Below, one piece after another: positions 50,761 through 59,801 of a stretch of DNA of 64,000 bases. The notes under the pieces were generated by a model. It worked only from the letters and a program-made list of their open reading frames with translations. It was not told the origin of the DNA and did not search any database. Source of the DNA: Mangrovibacterium diazotrophicum (GTDB lineage Bacteria; Bacteroidota; Bacteroidia; Bacteroidales; Prolixibacteraceae); contig NZ_RAPN01000004.1 of assembly GCF_003610535.1 (NCBI RefSeq), positions 1-64,000 of the forward strand. Reading direction: 5' to 3'. Both the position numbers and the translations under genes were made by a program. The first letter of the stretch is position 1. Every line of letters begins with the position of its first letter.

Positions 50761-52722
50761 ATGTTTCGAAAACTGAAATCAAGCCTTCTTTTTGCGGGTT
50801 TACTGGCGTCAACTTTTCTGCAGGCGCAAACCAATATCGACTTGCAACTCAACAAGCCAGGAGTGGCTATTCAACCGACCATGTGGGGAATCTTTTTCGA
50901 GGACATCAACTTTGCCGCTGATGGCGGACTTTATGCGGAGTTGGTGAAAAACCGCTCGTTTAGTTTTGACGACCCGATGATGGGCTGGAAAACTTTCTCC
51001 AAAGATTCAATCCGTATTATTAATGAAGTTGCAGCCGGAACTCAAAAGCGTTTTGTGCGGCTGTCGGCCCTCAAATCCGGCACGGAAAATTTTCTTCAAA
51101 ACGATGGTTTTCGGGGCATGGGGTTGCATGAAGGGGAGGAGTACCGTTTGATTTTGCATATGCGTGCTGTAAATGGCGGAGCACAAAAATTGAAAGTAGA
51201 ACTTTTAGGTGATGATAAAATGACTATTGCCGAAGGCGAACTGACGGTAGACGGCGAAGATTGGGGATATGCGGAACTTGTGCTGAAAGCGGGTGCAACC
51301 GCTGACAAGGGAAGTCTGAAAATCTCGTTGGAAGGAAACGGAACAGTCGATTTCAAATACATTTCATTGTTTCCTGTAAAAACATTCAAAGACCGACCGA
51401 ATGGAATGCGCTTGGATTTAGCAGAAAAACTGGCTGATTTGAAGCCCGGTTTTGTGCGCTTCCCCGGAGGTTGCATTGTTGAGGGGCATCAACTGGATTT
51501 GCGTTACCAATGGAAAAAAACGGTTGGCGATGTAGAAGAACGCGAGGTGATTATCAACCGTTGGAATACCGAGTTTATGCACCGCTACACACCTGATTAT
51601 TACCAAAGTTTTGGTCTTGGTTTTTTTGAATATTTCCAGCTAGCCGAAGATTTGGGAGCTGAACCGCTGCCGATTTTGAATTGCGGGATGGCTTGTCAGT
51701 ACAACACCGGCGAATTGGTTCCGCTGGATGAGATGGAACCCTACGTTTCGGATGCCTTGGACTTGATTGAATTTGCAAATGGCGATAGTGCGACGAAGTG
51801 GGGAAAACTGCGTGCTGAAATGGGACACCCAGAGCCCTTTAATTTAAAATATTTGGGAATTGGCAACGAGCAGTGGGGCGATCAGTACTTGGAACGCTAC
51901 GATGTGATTGCCGAAAAAGTGCACGAGAAATATCCTGAAATTCAGCTGGTGTCCGGTTCCGGGCCTTCGTCAGACGGCGATCGTTTTGAGCATCTTTGGA
52001 AAGAGCTGAAAACAAGAAGCGCGAATCTGGTCGACGAGCACTACTACAAAGATCCGAATTGGTTTTTCAACAATGCGAAACGTTACGATAACTACGAACG
52101 CGGCGGGTTGAAAGTGTTTGCCGGCGAATATGCAAGCCATACGCGTGTTGAAAGCAAGGATCCGACTTCGAATAACAACTGGTTGGCGGCACTTTCCGAG
52201 GCTGCTTTCATGACTGGGCTGGAGCGCAATGCCGATGTTGTTTCAATGGCTTCGTATGCGCCGCTTTTCGCGCATGTTGATGCCTGGCAGTGGCGTCCGG
52301 ATCTGATTTGGTTTGATAACCTGAATTCGGTCACGACACCAAACTATTACGTTCAGCAAATGTATTCAACGCATCGCGGCGATCATGTTCTACCGGTGGT
52401 TTCCGAGGGCGATATTCTGGCGGGCCAGGATAGTTTGTATGCCAGCGCTTCGGTGGACAAAGCGGCTAAAAAAGTTTATCTGAAATTAGTCAACTCGTCG
52501 GTTGCTGCCAAGTCGGTAAAAATAAACCTGAAAGGCGGAAAGTTGGCGTCGAAAGAAGCTGGCCTGACAGAGCTTTACGACTCGGACCTGATGGCCTACA
52601 ATACACTTGCAAAGCAAGATGTGATTGTGCCTCAAACGTCGACGGTTGCAGTGAAGGGAAATTTATTAAGCCTTGAATTGAAGCCTAAGTCATTTATTCT
52701 GGTAGAACTGACAACCAAGTAG
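50761..52722 (+). CDS. Alpha-L-arabinofuranosidase, glycoside hydrolase family 51
   Basis: A 653-residue secreted enzyme with signal peptide MFRKLKSSLLFAGLLASTFLQAQ. A carbohydrate-binding-like insert (~80-215) separates the opening strand (PTMWGIFFEDINFAADGGLYAELVKNR) from the rest of the TIM barrel. The acid/base is Glu370 in IGNEQWG and the nucleophile Glu456 in FAGEYAS, as in GH51. A C-terminal beta-sandwich ends with FILVELTTK. It releases arabinose from arabinan or arabinoxylan side chains, which fits the rhamnogalacturonan lyase at 6-9 kb as part of pectin breakdown, although no SusCD genes are near. Confidence 0.95.
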   Translation: MFRKLKSSLLFAGLLASTFLQAQTNIDLQLNKPGVAIQPTMWGIFFEDINFAADGGLYAELVKNRSFSFDDPMMGWKTFSKDSIRIINEVAAGTQKRFVRLSALKSGTENFLQNDGFRGMGLHEGEEYRLILHMRAVNGGAQKLKVELLGDDKMTIAEGELTVDGEDWGYAELVLKAGATADKGSLKISLEGNGTVDFKYISLFPVKTFKDRPNGMRLDLAEKLADLKPGFVRFPGGCIVEGHQLDLRYQWKKTVGDVEEREVIINRWNTEFMHRYTPDYYQSFGLGFFEYFQLAEDLGAEPLPILNCGMACQYNTGELVPLDEMEPYVSDALDLIEFANGDSATKWGKLRAEMGHPEPFNLKYLGIGNEQWGDQYLERYDVIAEKVHEKYPEIQLVSGSGPSSDGDRFEHLWKELKTRSANLVDEHYYKDPNWFFNNAKRYDNYERGGLKVFAGEYASHTRVESKDPTSNNNWLAALSEAAFMTGLERNADVVSMASYAPLFAHVDAWQWRPDLIWFDNLNSVTTPNYYVQQMYSTHRGDHVLPVVSEGDILAGQDSLYASASVDKAAKKVYLKLVNSSVAAKSVKINLKGGKLASKEAGLTELYDSDLMAYNTLAKQDVIVPQTSTVAVKGNLLSLELKPKSFILVELTTK

Positions 52723-52747
52723 ATTTCTTTTACTGTCATATCGAAAG

Positions 52748-52789
52748 GGTGTTTGCGAGGGAGTTTATTCCTTTTCAAACACCTTTTTT
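52748..52789 (+). terminator. Terminator of the GH51 gene, overlapping the 3' end of the convergent gene
   Basis: GGTGTTTG (52748-52755) pairs with CAAACACC (52776-52783), followed by six T. The right arm and T-run lie inside the last codons (KVFEKE) of the App1-type gene on the other strand. Confidence 0.8.
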
Positions 52790-53934
52790 GTTAGAGGATT
52801 TTCTTGATCCTTTTGGGCATCAATCTCAATTTTTTGAACACTGCCGGGCGAAATAATTCCATACTTTGCGGCGTGTTTTGCAGCTTCAATACTTGTCGCT
52901 GAAGCTACGAAGGGCACTCCCATTTGCTCCAGTTTCAACCTGATTTCGAGATCTCGTTCGGCATGTTTCCTTTTTCGTACGGTGCGTATGTAAATCGACT
53001 TGACCCGATTCGGAAATTCCGTAGCGATTCGTTCGTAAATTTCAGGATCCCGTTGCCCATTGTCGCCAATTAGAATGAAATTCATTGTAGGATAGACCTC
53101 AAAAAGATGCTTGATTTTCTCGTATTTGTGTTCGTGGTTTCCGCCGCCGGACTTTCGGAGTTGAAAAATACTGGCTTCCAGTTCGCGCAGTAAAAGCACG
53201 CCCTTTGGCAGTTGATTGTGTGTGCAGAAATCGTCGAGCAAGTCGTATAAATTCCACTCGCTGCTGGAAACGTAAAAGAATGGATTTTCGTTTTGCCCGC
53301 TTTTGCCTTGCTGCAAGGCCTGGTAAAATGTGTCGACTCCCGGAAATGGTTTTCGGGTTCGTGAATTTCGGAAAAGCATGAGCCAGAGTTTTCGGAACCA
53401 TTGCGTGGAATGGCTCACGATGATCGTGTCGTCGATATCGGAAATTACCGCGAACTCGTGGTTTGTACCCGGAACCAAAAACTCACCTTCAGTTGATTGA
53501 TTCTTCGTTGTCGCGATCATCTCTTCAGGGAATTTTACCAGGTATTTTTTCCATTGGTTCTGTGATTCGGAGAACGAGCCTGAGTTGGGAAGTTCGCATT
53601 TGAATAAGCCGTTTTCAGCTGTTCGCGTTTCAATTTGTTGACTTCCGACGGAAGCTTTCAGATCAACTTTCGGAAGATTGTCACTTGTGTAGCGCTTGAG
53701 CATGCTGACCGCGTTTTCCCAGGTTGTTTGTTTCGCTGTTGGTTTTTCCAGTCCTTTATCTTCGGTCAGGTATCCGGTTAGATAGATTGTATTTTCGTTT
53801 GCGTATCCACGGTAAGGAATTAGTTTTGGGGTGCCAATCCAGCCGAGTTGTTTCTTGATTTTTAGTTTCAACCACAACCAGGGATTATATTTTTTTAGTG
53901 CGAGATATCTTTCTGTGTTTTCAGTATTCGCCAT
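52765..53934 (-). CDS. App1-family (DUF2183) phosphatase
   Basis: A 389-residue protein of the yeast App1 type, a Mg-dependent phosphatidate phosphatase of the HAD fold. Motif I is SDIDDTIIVS (catalytic DxDxT), motif II is FFYVSSSEWN and motif IV is ILIGDNGQRDPEIY. The N-terminal part (~40-160) is the beta-rich domain found before DUF2183. No signal peptide is seen. Start: ATG at 53952 is also possible, but the ATG at 53934 (MANTENTERY) leaves space for divergent promoters toward the lipid-kinase gene. With a diacylglycerol-kinase-type neighbour, a linked role in phosphatidate/diacylglycerol turnover is plausible. Confidence 0.9.
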   Translation of the reverse strand: MANTENTERYLALKKYNPWLWLKLKIKKQLGWIGTPKLIPYRGYANENTIYLTGYLTEDKGLEKPTAKQTTWENAVSMLKRYTSDNLPKVDLKASVGSQQIETRTAENGLFKCELPNSGSFSESQNQWKKYLVKFPEEMIATTKNQSTEGEFLVPGTNHEFAVISDIDDTIIVSHSTQWFRKLWLMLFRNSRTRKPFPGVDTFYQALQQGKSGQNENPFFYVSSSEWNLYDLLDDFCTHNQLPKGVLLLRELEASIFQLRKSGGGNHEHKYEKIKHLFEVYPTMNFILIGDNGQRDPEIYERIATEFPNRVKSIYIRTVRKRKHAERDLEIRLKLEQMGVPFVASATSIEAAKHAAKYGIISPGSVQKIEIDAQKDQENPLTKKVFEKE

Positions 53935-53986
53935 TCGGATTTGTTTTGGCATGAGTTTTTATACGTATAAGAAAAAAGCAACAGAC

Positions 53987-54889
53987 ATGCCAAACGATAC
54001 AAATAAACTTCAGCCTCACATTTTGTTCGTTATCAACCCAATTTCGGGAGATGTACAAAAGGATGATCTGGAGTTAAAAATCCGGCGCCTTTCCATGGAG
54101 CTTCAATTCGTGCCCGACTATTATTTCACAACAGGCGACAACGATGAGCATAAATTAACTGCTGTAATTGAAGCGACTAGTCCCGATCGGGTTGTCGCAG
54201 TTGGTGGGGATGGCACTTGTAATATGGTTGGTAAGGTGCTGCTCTACGAAGACATTCCGTTAGGAATTGTTCCGTTGGGCTCGGCAAATGGCATGGCCCG
54301 CGAGCTGGGTATTCCGACTGACACTGAAGAAGCTATTTCGATTGCCGTTAGCGGAAGGGTTGATTTGATTGATACACTGCAGGTAAATCAATCGCACATG
54401 TCGCTGCATTTGAGCGATATAGGAATTAATGCTGCGGTGATTGAACGATTTGAAAAGGAAAATATTCGCGGTTTATGGGGCTATGCCCGTCAATACGCAA
54501 AAGCACTTTTCGAGGCTCGCCCCATTCGATTTACAATGGATATTGACGGCCAGCGAATTCGCAAGCGCGCTTACATGGCGGTTTTCGCCAATGCTTCAAT
54601 GTATGGAACGGGGGCGGTTGTCAATCCCAAAGGAAAATTAAATGACGGAAAGTTCGAAGTTGTTCTATTTCGACCTTATCGGTTTGCCCATTTACTTGGG
54701 ATGCTGGTCTCCTTTTTCACCGGTAATATTCATGAACAGGAATACGTGGATGTGTACTCGTGCCGGAAGGCGGAAATTCGGAATAGTCGGAAACATGTGG
54801 TTCAGGTAGATGGGGAAGTAATCGGACAATTCGAGGAAGTGAGCGTGGAAATCCTACCACGAAGTTTGACGGTGGTTTTGCCGAAGTAA
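53987..54889 (+). CDS. Diacylglycerol kinase / sphingosine kinase family lipid kinase
   Basis: A 300-residue cytosolic lipid kinase of the YegS/DgkB type. The ATP-binding motif is VVAVGGDGTCNMVGKVL, followed by LGIVPLGSANGMARELGIP, and the C-terminal beta domain has FEVVLFRPYRFAHLL and VVQVDGEVIG. It phosphorylates diacylglycerol or a related lipid (possibly a sphingoid base, as Bacteroidota may have sphingolipids). An ATG at 53951 also opens the frame, but it overlaps the alternative start of the divergent gene. The ATG at 53987 gives normal length. It is divergent to a phosphatidate phosphatase-like gene, the reverse reaction. Confidence 0.9.
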   Translation: MPNDTNKLQPHILFVINPISGDVQKDDLELKIRRLSMELQFVPDYYFTTGDNDEHKLTAVIEATSPDRVVAVGGDGTCNMVGKVLLYEDIPLGIVPLGSANGMARELGIPTDTEEAISIAVSGRVDLIDTLQVNQSHMSLHLSDIGINAAVIERFEKENIRGLWGYARQYAKALFEARPIRFTMDIDGQRIRKRAYMAVFANASMYGTGAVVNPKGKLNDGKFEVVLFRPYRFAHLLGMLVSFFTGNIHEQEYVDVYSCRKAEIRNSRKHVVQVDGEVIGQFEEVSVEILPRSLTVVLPK

Positions 54890-54929
54890 GATGCCAATAA
54901 ATAAATTTTTATCGGATACGCTAAAAAAA

Positions 54930-54985
54930 GAAATTGCAATTGCTTCATCATTTTCAGGATGTAGCAACCGCAATTTCAATTTATC
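54930..54985. terminator. Long hairpin terminator between convergent genes
   Basis: GAAATTGC (54930-54937) pairs with GCAATTTC (54970-54977), and inside TTGCT/AGCAA and CATC/GATG pair with small bulges, giving a ~17-bp stem. An A-run lies on the left side (a T-run on the minus strand). It ends the DUF2383 transcript and perhaps also that of the lipid kinase. Confidence 0.75.
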
Positions 54986-55013
54986 AAGAATTGTTTCCGG
55001 CGTATTTCTTTGG

Positions 55014-55457
55014 CTATGCTCTGGCCAACGAATATAAACGTTGATCAACTGTTGCACGAATCACCTGCTGGTGTTCTGCCAAAAGTCTGTACAGGTTGAT
55101 TGGCAAGTCTTCGTTTGTCAATACTTCATCGTACAGATCAATCAAGTTTTCCTCGCAATCTCTACACGATTCGATAATTTTCTCGTCTCTTTTAGACGAG
55201 AATGCACGAACGACCGTACGCGCTGAACGCTGTAAAATCCGTCCGAGGCTATTGCTGATTGTCAGCGTATAGCCTTCTTTCCACGATTCTCTGTTTAAGA
55301 GTTCGACGAAGCTTTTGCGTTGCAGCGCAATCAGCAAAAATGTATTTTGAAGATCGTCTGATTGGGTACTGTCGGCTGCAGCAATGTAAATGTCTGCAGA
55401 ATCTTTACAGTTTTCGATTACATGTTGTAAATCAGTTTTCAAATTGGCCTTTCTCAT
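55014..55457 (-). CDS. DUF2383 / PA2169-family four-helix protein
   Basis: A 147-residue soluble, all-helical protein beginning KTDLQHVIENCKDSADIYIAAADS and closing NLYRLLAEHQQVIRATVDQRLYSL. This is the ferritin-like DUF2383/PA2169 pattern seen in stress-induced proteins of Bacteroidota and Proteobacteria. I see no clear di-iron motif. It starts 58 bases after the nitroreductase on the same strand, so it is likely cotranscribed from the sigma-54-like promoter upstream. Confidence 0.82.
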   Translation of the reverse strand: MRKANLKTDLQHVIENCKDSADIYIAAADSTQSDDLQNTFLLIALQRKSFVELLNRESWKEGYTLTISNSLGRILQRSARTVVRAFSSKRDEKIIESCRDCEENLIDLYDEVLTNEDLPINLYRLLAEHQQVIRATVDQRLYSLARA

Positions 55458-55515
55458 GACATTCTAGTTTTTATGTATTATCGCAATTAATTCTAGTTCT
55501 TTATTCGCTTACTTT

Positions 55516-56139
55516 TCATTCATCAAAATGATAGGGGTCTCCCCATTTGTCGGCAAAAATGAATGATGATACTTCTTTTCGTGTTTGTTCTTCTTGTTCT
55601 TGCTTGCGTAGATTGACTGGCAGTTTTTCCGGCGAATCCGGCTTTCCGATGACGAACATCGTTGCCGCTTCATATACATGTGGAATTTTAAGATCCATCA
55701 TTAATTTGCCCGGTGAAAAGCCGGCCATTTGGTGGATTTGATAGCCAAGCTCGCTGGCTTGCAGACTGGCGTAGGCCATAAAAGCACCGGAGTCGTAAAA
55801 CCGATGTCTGTTTTCCTTCCTGCTTTTTGTGAAATACTTTTTAGCGATTACTGCGCCCAAGACCGGTGCAAAGTGAACCCACTCCTGGTTATACTCGCTT
55901 AGGCAATGAAATAATTTTTCGTAGGTCGGATCACCTTTGTGGGTTAAAATAATATTCCATGGCTGCTCGTTAAAGCTTGACATGGCAGTTGCTCCCGCTT
56001 CGAATATCCGGCGGAGATCCGTCGGGGCAATCGGTTCCTTCGAGAAGCTTCTGGGGCTCCATCTTTCTTGTAAATACTTTGTAACTATTGGTTCATCGAC
56101 CAATTTATCTGTGCTCGGGTTCTTAATTAATTGTTCCAT
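55516..56139 (-). CDS. Nitroreductase-family flavoprotein
   Basis: A 207-residue FMN-dependent oxidoreductase. Typical segments are ERWSPRSFSKEPI (FMN phosphate Arg/Ser), GATAMSSFNEQPWNIIL, GAFMAYASLQASELG and FVIGKP. Family members reduce nitroaromatics, quinones or enals with NAD(P)H; the natural substrate is unknown. The 5' region contains a sigma-54-like promoter (56168-56184) and, 120 bases further up, the palindrome shared with the response-regulator gene. So it may belong to the regulon of that two-component system. Confidence 0.9.
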   Translation of the reverse strand: MEQLIKNPSTDKLVDEPIVTKYLQERWSPRSFSKEPIAPTDLRRIFEAGATAMSSFNEQPWNIILTHKGDPTYEKLFHCLSEYNQEWVHFAPVLGAVIAKKYFTKSRKENRHRFYDSGAFMAYASLQASELGYQIHQMAGFSPGKLMMDLKIPHVYEAATMFVIGKPDSPEKLPVNLRKQEQEEQTRKEVSSFIFADKWGDPYHFDE

Positions 56140-56167
56140 ATTACCTCCTGTTTATCGATTATGTAAT

Positions 56168-56184
56168 ATGAAATAATCTTGCCA
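56168..56184 (-). promoter_or_regulatory. Candidate sigma-54 promoter of the nitroreductase gene
   Basis: The minus strand reads TGGCAA-GATTA-TTTCAT, against the consensus TGGCAC-N5-TTGCAT. Spacing is right and the -24 GG is kept, but the -12 GC is TC. The predicted start is ~18-20 bases before the ATG at 56139. Confidence 0.4.
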
Positions 56185-56304
56185 GTTGGTGTGATGGAAA
56201 TGTTAAAAAGGTTAACGCATTGAATGTGAGATGTTTTTGTTTTGTTGGATTGCAGTAAAAGGGCTAAAACTGTGGCATTTATTCCACAGTTGCCCAAATG
56301 TTGA

Positions 56305-56319
56305 TTCTCAAAATGAGAA
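56305..56319. promoter_or_regulatory. Palindrome TTCTCA-AAA-TGAGAA upstream of the nitroreductase gene
   Basis: Identical in all 15 bases to the site at 45153-45167. It is 166 bases before the nitroreductase ATG and ~120 bases above the sigma-54-like promoter, the usual distance of an enhancer-binding-protein site. It also lies 29 bases downstream of the EamA stop codon at its right (minus strand). Confidence 0.6.
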
Positions 56320-56348
56320 CGCCAATATCAAAACAGGCAGAATTTGGC

Positions 56349-57260
56349 TTAATTTTTCTTGCTTTTCGAGGGCTTTTTGATGACCATGATTGCCCCTGTA
56401 AGTATGATGAATGCTCCGATTATCGACAAAAAGGAGAAGCTTTCACCTTCGATCCAACTAACTTGCAACTCGGTTAAAATTGCCATTGTTGCAAAGGTAA
56501 TTGTCGGGTTTAAAAGAAGGATAATACTTACTTTGTTCGCCTGAGCATATTTTAAGGCTAATGCTAGAGAACCGTAGGCAATCAGTGTGTTTAATCCCAG
56601 GAAAATAAGCAGGAGCCACCATTGGAAACTCAGTCCCGAAAAGTTATCGAAATTCACAAAAGGCAGGTAGGCCAACACCGGGAATCCGAACAGGAAAAGA
56701 TTGAGCGTTTCGGTGGAATAGCTATTGACGAGTTTTTTTTGCATGACGGCATAGACCACCCACGAAACCGCAGCACTGATGGCAAACAACACGCCAATGT
56801 TGTAGCGACTCTGTTGTCCAAGCATTTGTTGTAGTTGCTGACTGTAAAACACGAAAAATCCGGTTGTTGCCAATGCAAATCCAAACAGTTGAATTCGGCG
56901 CAATTTTTCTTTGAAAAAAATGATGCCCGCAAAAGCCAGCAGAACCGGTCCTAGTTGCGCGATGAGTTGTGCGTTACTGGGCGAGGTGTAGTTCACAGCC
57001 TGCATGAACCCGATGTAGTTCCAGGCGAGGCCCAACGCTGCAAAAATCAGCCAGAGTGGCGGACGGTAAAGGATCTTCAATTCGCGCGGCTTCTTGACTA
57101 AATGCCAGGCAAACAAAACGGAAAAAGCCACGGTAAAGCGAAACCAAACGATGGTTTGCGGTTCGACTTTTTGAACGGCAATTTTCAGGAAAATGGCCAA
57201 AAATCCCCAGAATAGTGCAGTGATGCACGCAAATAGAATTCCTTTTTGATTGTTTGTCAT
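56349..57260 (-). CDS. EamA/DMT-family transporter (second copy)
   Basis: A 303-residue inner-membrane protein with ten helices in two EamA halves. It begins KGILFACITALFWGFLAIFLKIAV, with YTSPSNAQLIAQLGPVLLAFAGIIFFKEKL closing the first half and FATMAILTELQVSWIEGESFSFLSIIGAFIILTGAIMV at the end. Topology and motifs fit the drug/metabolite exporter group; the substrate is unknown. It is only distantly similar to the gene at 48508-49410. It follows pheT after a terminator and is likely a separate transcript. Confidence 0.9.
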   Translation of the reverse strand: MTNNQKGILFACITALFWGFLAIFLKIAVQKVEPQTIVWFRFTVAFSVLFAWHLVKKPRELKILYRPPLWLIFAALGLAWNYIGFMQAVNYTSPSNAQLIAQLGPVLLAFAGIIFFKEKLRRIQLFGFALATTGFFVFYSQQLQQMLGQQSRYNIGVLFAISAAVSWVVYAVMQKKLVNSYSTETLNLFLFGFPVLAYLPFVNFDNFSGLSFQWWLLLIFLGLNTLIAYGSLALALKYAQANKVSIILLLNPTITFATMAILTELQVSWIEGESFSFLSIIGAFIILTGAIMVIKKPSKSKKN

Positions 57261-57307
57261 GCCGGTATTTCGAATTGATTGTTTTGAAGGATTCCCTTTC
57301 TGGAATC

Positions 57308-57340
57308 AAAAAAAGCCACCGGCTTAACCGATGGCTTTTG
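57308..57340 (-). terminator. Terminator of pheT
   Basis: AAAAGCCA and TGGCTTTT pair with an inner CGG/CCG, and the minus strand ends in a T-run. It starts eight bases after the pheT stop and lies before the EamA start. Confidence 0.88.
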
Positions 57341-57347
57341 GAAGTTC

Positions 57348-59801
57348 TTATCGGAGTGTTGCTCCAAGCTCCCGGTCGAAGGCTTGGATCAGCTTTTCCA
57401 TTATTTTTTCAATTTGTTTTTCGTTAAGGGTCTTTTCGTCGTCTCTCAAAATGAAACTAACGGCATAAGACTTCTTGCCCTCCGGAACACCCTTGCCTTC
57501 GTATACGTCGAACAGGTCGACTGAGCGAAGCAGTTTGCGTTCCATTTTATTTGCCAAATCGCTGATTTCTTTGAAACGAACAGTTTTGTCGATCAGCAAA
57601 GCGAGGTCGCGGCGAACTTCCGGATATTTCGGTAGTTCAGCAAATGTAGTCTTGCTGTTTTTCTGTTCAAGGATCAGGTTGTCCATCAAAATGTCGGCGA
57701 AATAAACTGGGCTTTCAATGTCGAACTCTTTCTGAAGTTTACGTGCAACGACTCCAAATTCAACAATTTTTCGTCCGCTGTAAGTTGAATAAATCAAACC
57801 TTCAGCAATCAGGTCGTTGCTGAAATCATCAACTTTCAAACGATCAGTTGTCAGACCAAATTTAAGCAGCAGGTTTTCAACATATGATTTCAGTTGGAAG
57901 AAGGTGCTCGGACTTTGAACCAACGCCCAGCTTTCGCGTTCTTTTTGTCCCGAAACGAACAGCGCCAGGTGTTCTTCTTCTTTGTAATTTTTCAATGGAT
58001 TGTCGATCAGCTCGCTACCTGTTTTGAAATAGCAGTTACCGAATTCGTACAAACGCAAGTCTTGATTTTTGCGGTTCGCATTGTAAGCAACCGCTTCCAA
58101 ACCACCGAAAAGCAGGTTCTGACGCATCGCATTCAGGTCAGCACTCAACGGATTGAACAGCTTAACGGTGCTATCAGCTGATAAGCTTTCGCGGTTCTCG
58201 TAATAACCAGCTTTGGTCAGCGAGTTCGACCAAATTTCGTTGAAGCCCAGAGCGGTCAACATGTCAGCTGCAATGTTCCGGATTTTTACCGGGTCGGGTT
58301 TTACTGAATATTGCAACGACGCATTTACTTGTGTTGGGATTTCAACATTGTTGTAGCCGTAAATACGAAGAATTTCTTCCACAACATCGGCTTCGCGTTT
58401 CACATCAACGCGGTATGGAGGCACTGCTAATGAAAGTCCAGTTTCTGTTTCACTCACCACTTTGATTTCCAAAGATGCCAGGATGCGTTTGATCAACTCA
58501 GCACCAAGGTCTTTGCCAATCAGACGTTTGATGTTGGCAAAAGTCACGTCCACCGAAAAATCTTCGATTGGAGTGGGGTAGATGTCGATGATCTCGCTGG
58601 AAATCTTTCCGCCGGCGATCTCTTTGATCAACATTGCCGCACGTTTCAATGCGAAAATCACATTGTTCGGATCTGTTCCGCGTTCGAAACGGAAAGAAGC
58701 GTCAGTGCTCAAGCCAAAGCGACGAGCGGTTTTACGAATGAAAACCGGATCGAAACAAGCCGATTCCAGGAAAATATTTTTGGTTGAATCTTTTACGCCC
58801 GATTTGATTCCGCCGAAAACACCACCAATACACATGGCTTCTTCGGTATTGCAGATCATCAAATCATCTTCGTGCAATTCGCGTTCAACTTCATCTAATG
58901 TCACAAATTTAGTTCCGGCCGGCATGGTTTTCACAAGTACTTTGCCACCAGTTATTTCGTCGGCGTCGAAAGCGTGCAACGGCTGGCCACATTCAAACAG
59001 TACATAGTTCGTAATGTCAACTACGTTGTTGATCGGAGACAAGCCAATTGCTTTCAGCCTGTTTTGAAGCCATTCCGGAGATTCTTTAATTTCCACGCCA
59101 CTAATGGTTACTCCGCTGTATCGCGGGCAAGCTTCGGGATTGACTACCTCGATTGGGATCGTCAGTGAGTTATCATCAACCTGAAACCCATCAACCGAAG
59201 GCTTTTTGTAGGCGATTTCCTGTTCTTTGCTCAGGAATGCAGCCAAATCGCGCGCAACTCCGATATGCGACGAACCATCAACCCGGTTTGGAGTCAGGTC
59301 AACCTCGATGGAATAGTCTGATTCGACATTGAAATATTCGCTAGCCGGTGTACCGACAACAGCCTCTTCCGGTAAAACCATAATGCCGTCGTGACCGGTT
59401 CCCAAACCGATTTCGTCTTCAGCACAAATCATACCCTCAGAAACCTCACCGCGTATTTTCGATTTTTTGATTGTGAATTCGTTATCGCCATCATACAAGG
59501 TCGTTCCAACGGTGGCAACCACAACTTTTTGCCCGGCGGCAACGTTTGGTGCACCGCAAACGATTGGAAGAATTTCACCAGTGCCAACATCAACAGTCGT
59601 TTTGCTCAAATGATCCGAATTCGGATGTTTCTCGCAAGTCACCACGTGCCCGATCACAAGCCCGCGTAAACCACCTTTGATGCTTTCAACTTCTTCAATA
59701 CTGCCAACTTCCAGACCTGTTTGCGTCAGGATGCTTTCCAGATCTTCCGGGCGAAGGTCAATATCGATGTAATCTTTTAACCACTTGTATGAGATATTCA
59801 T
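57348..59801 (-). CDS. pheT: Phenylalanine--tRNA ligase beta subunit
   Basis: An 817-residue subunit, the normal bacterial length. The N-terminal MNISYKWLKDYIDIDL is followed by the tRNA-binding (EMAP-like) domain at ~40-150 (VVTCEKHPNSDHLSKTTVDVG), the B3/B4 editing domain (RYSGVTISGVEIKESPEWLQNRL), B5, the inactive synthetase-like core (VEEILRIYGYNNVEIPTQ) and the C-terminal anticodon-binding FDX-ACB domain (AELPKYPEVRRDLALLIDK). It pairs with PheS to make the alpha2-beta2 enzyme; pheS is not in the window, as is common in Bacteroidota. No T-box or attenuator was recognised in its leader. Confidence 0.97.
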   Translation of the reverse strand: MNISYKWLKDYIDIDLRPEDLESILTQTGLEVGSIEEVESIKGGLRGLVIGHVVTCEKHPNSDHLSKTTVDVGTGEILPIVCGAPNVAAGQKVVVATVGTTLYDGDNEFTIKKSKIRGEVSEGMICAEDEIGLGTGHDGIMVLPEEAVVGTPASEYFNVESDYSIEVDLTPNRVDGSSHIGVARDLAAFLSKEQEIAYKKPSVDGFQVDDNSLTIPIEVVNPEACPRYSGVTISGVEIKESPEWLQNRLKAIGLSPINNVVDITNYVLFECGQPLHAFDADEITGGKVLVKTMPAGTKFVTLDEVERELHEDDLMICNTEEAMCIGGVFGGIKSGVKDSTKNIFLESACFDPVFIRKTARRFGLSTDASFRFERGTDPNNVIFALKRAAMLIKEIAGGKISSEIIDIYPTPIEDFSVDVTFANIKRLIGKDLGAELIKRILASLEIKVVSETETGLSLAVPPYRVDVKREADVVEEILRIYGYNNVEIPTQVNASLQYSVKPDPVKIRNIAADMLTALGFNEIWSNSLTKAGYYENRESLSADSTVKLFNPLSADLNAMRQNLLFGGLEAVAYNANRKNQDLRLYEFGNCYFKTGSELIDNPLKNYKEEEHLALFVSGQKERESWALVQSPSTFFQLKSYVENLLLKFGLTTDRLKVDDFSNDLIAEGLIYSTYSGRKIVEFGVVARKLQKEFDIESPVYFADILMDNLILEQKNSKTTFAELPKYPEVRRDLALLIDKTVRFKEISDLANKMERKLLRSVDLFDVYEGKGVPEGKKSYAVSFILRDDEKTLNEKQIEKIMEKLIQAFDRELGATLR

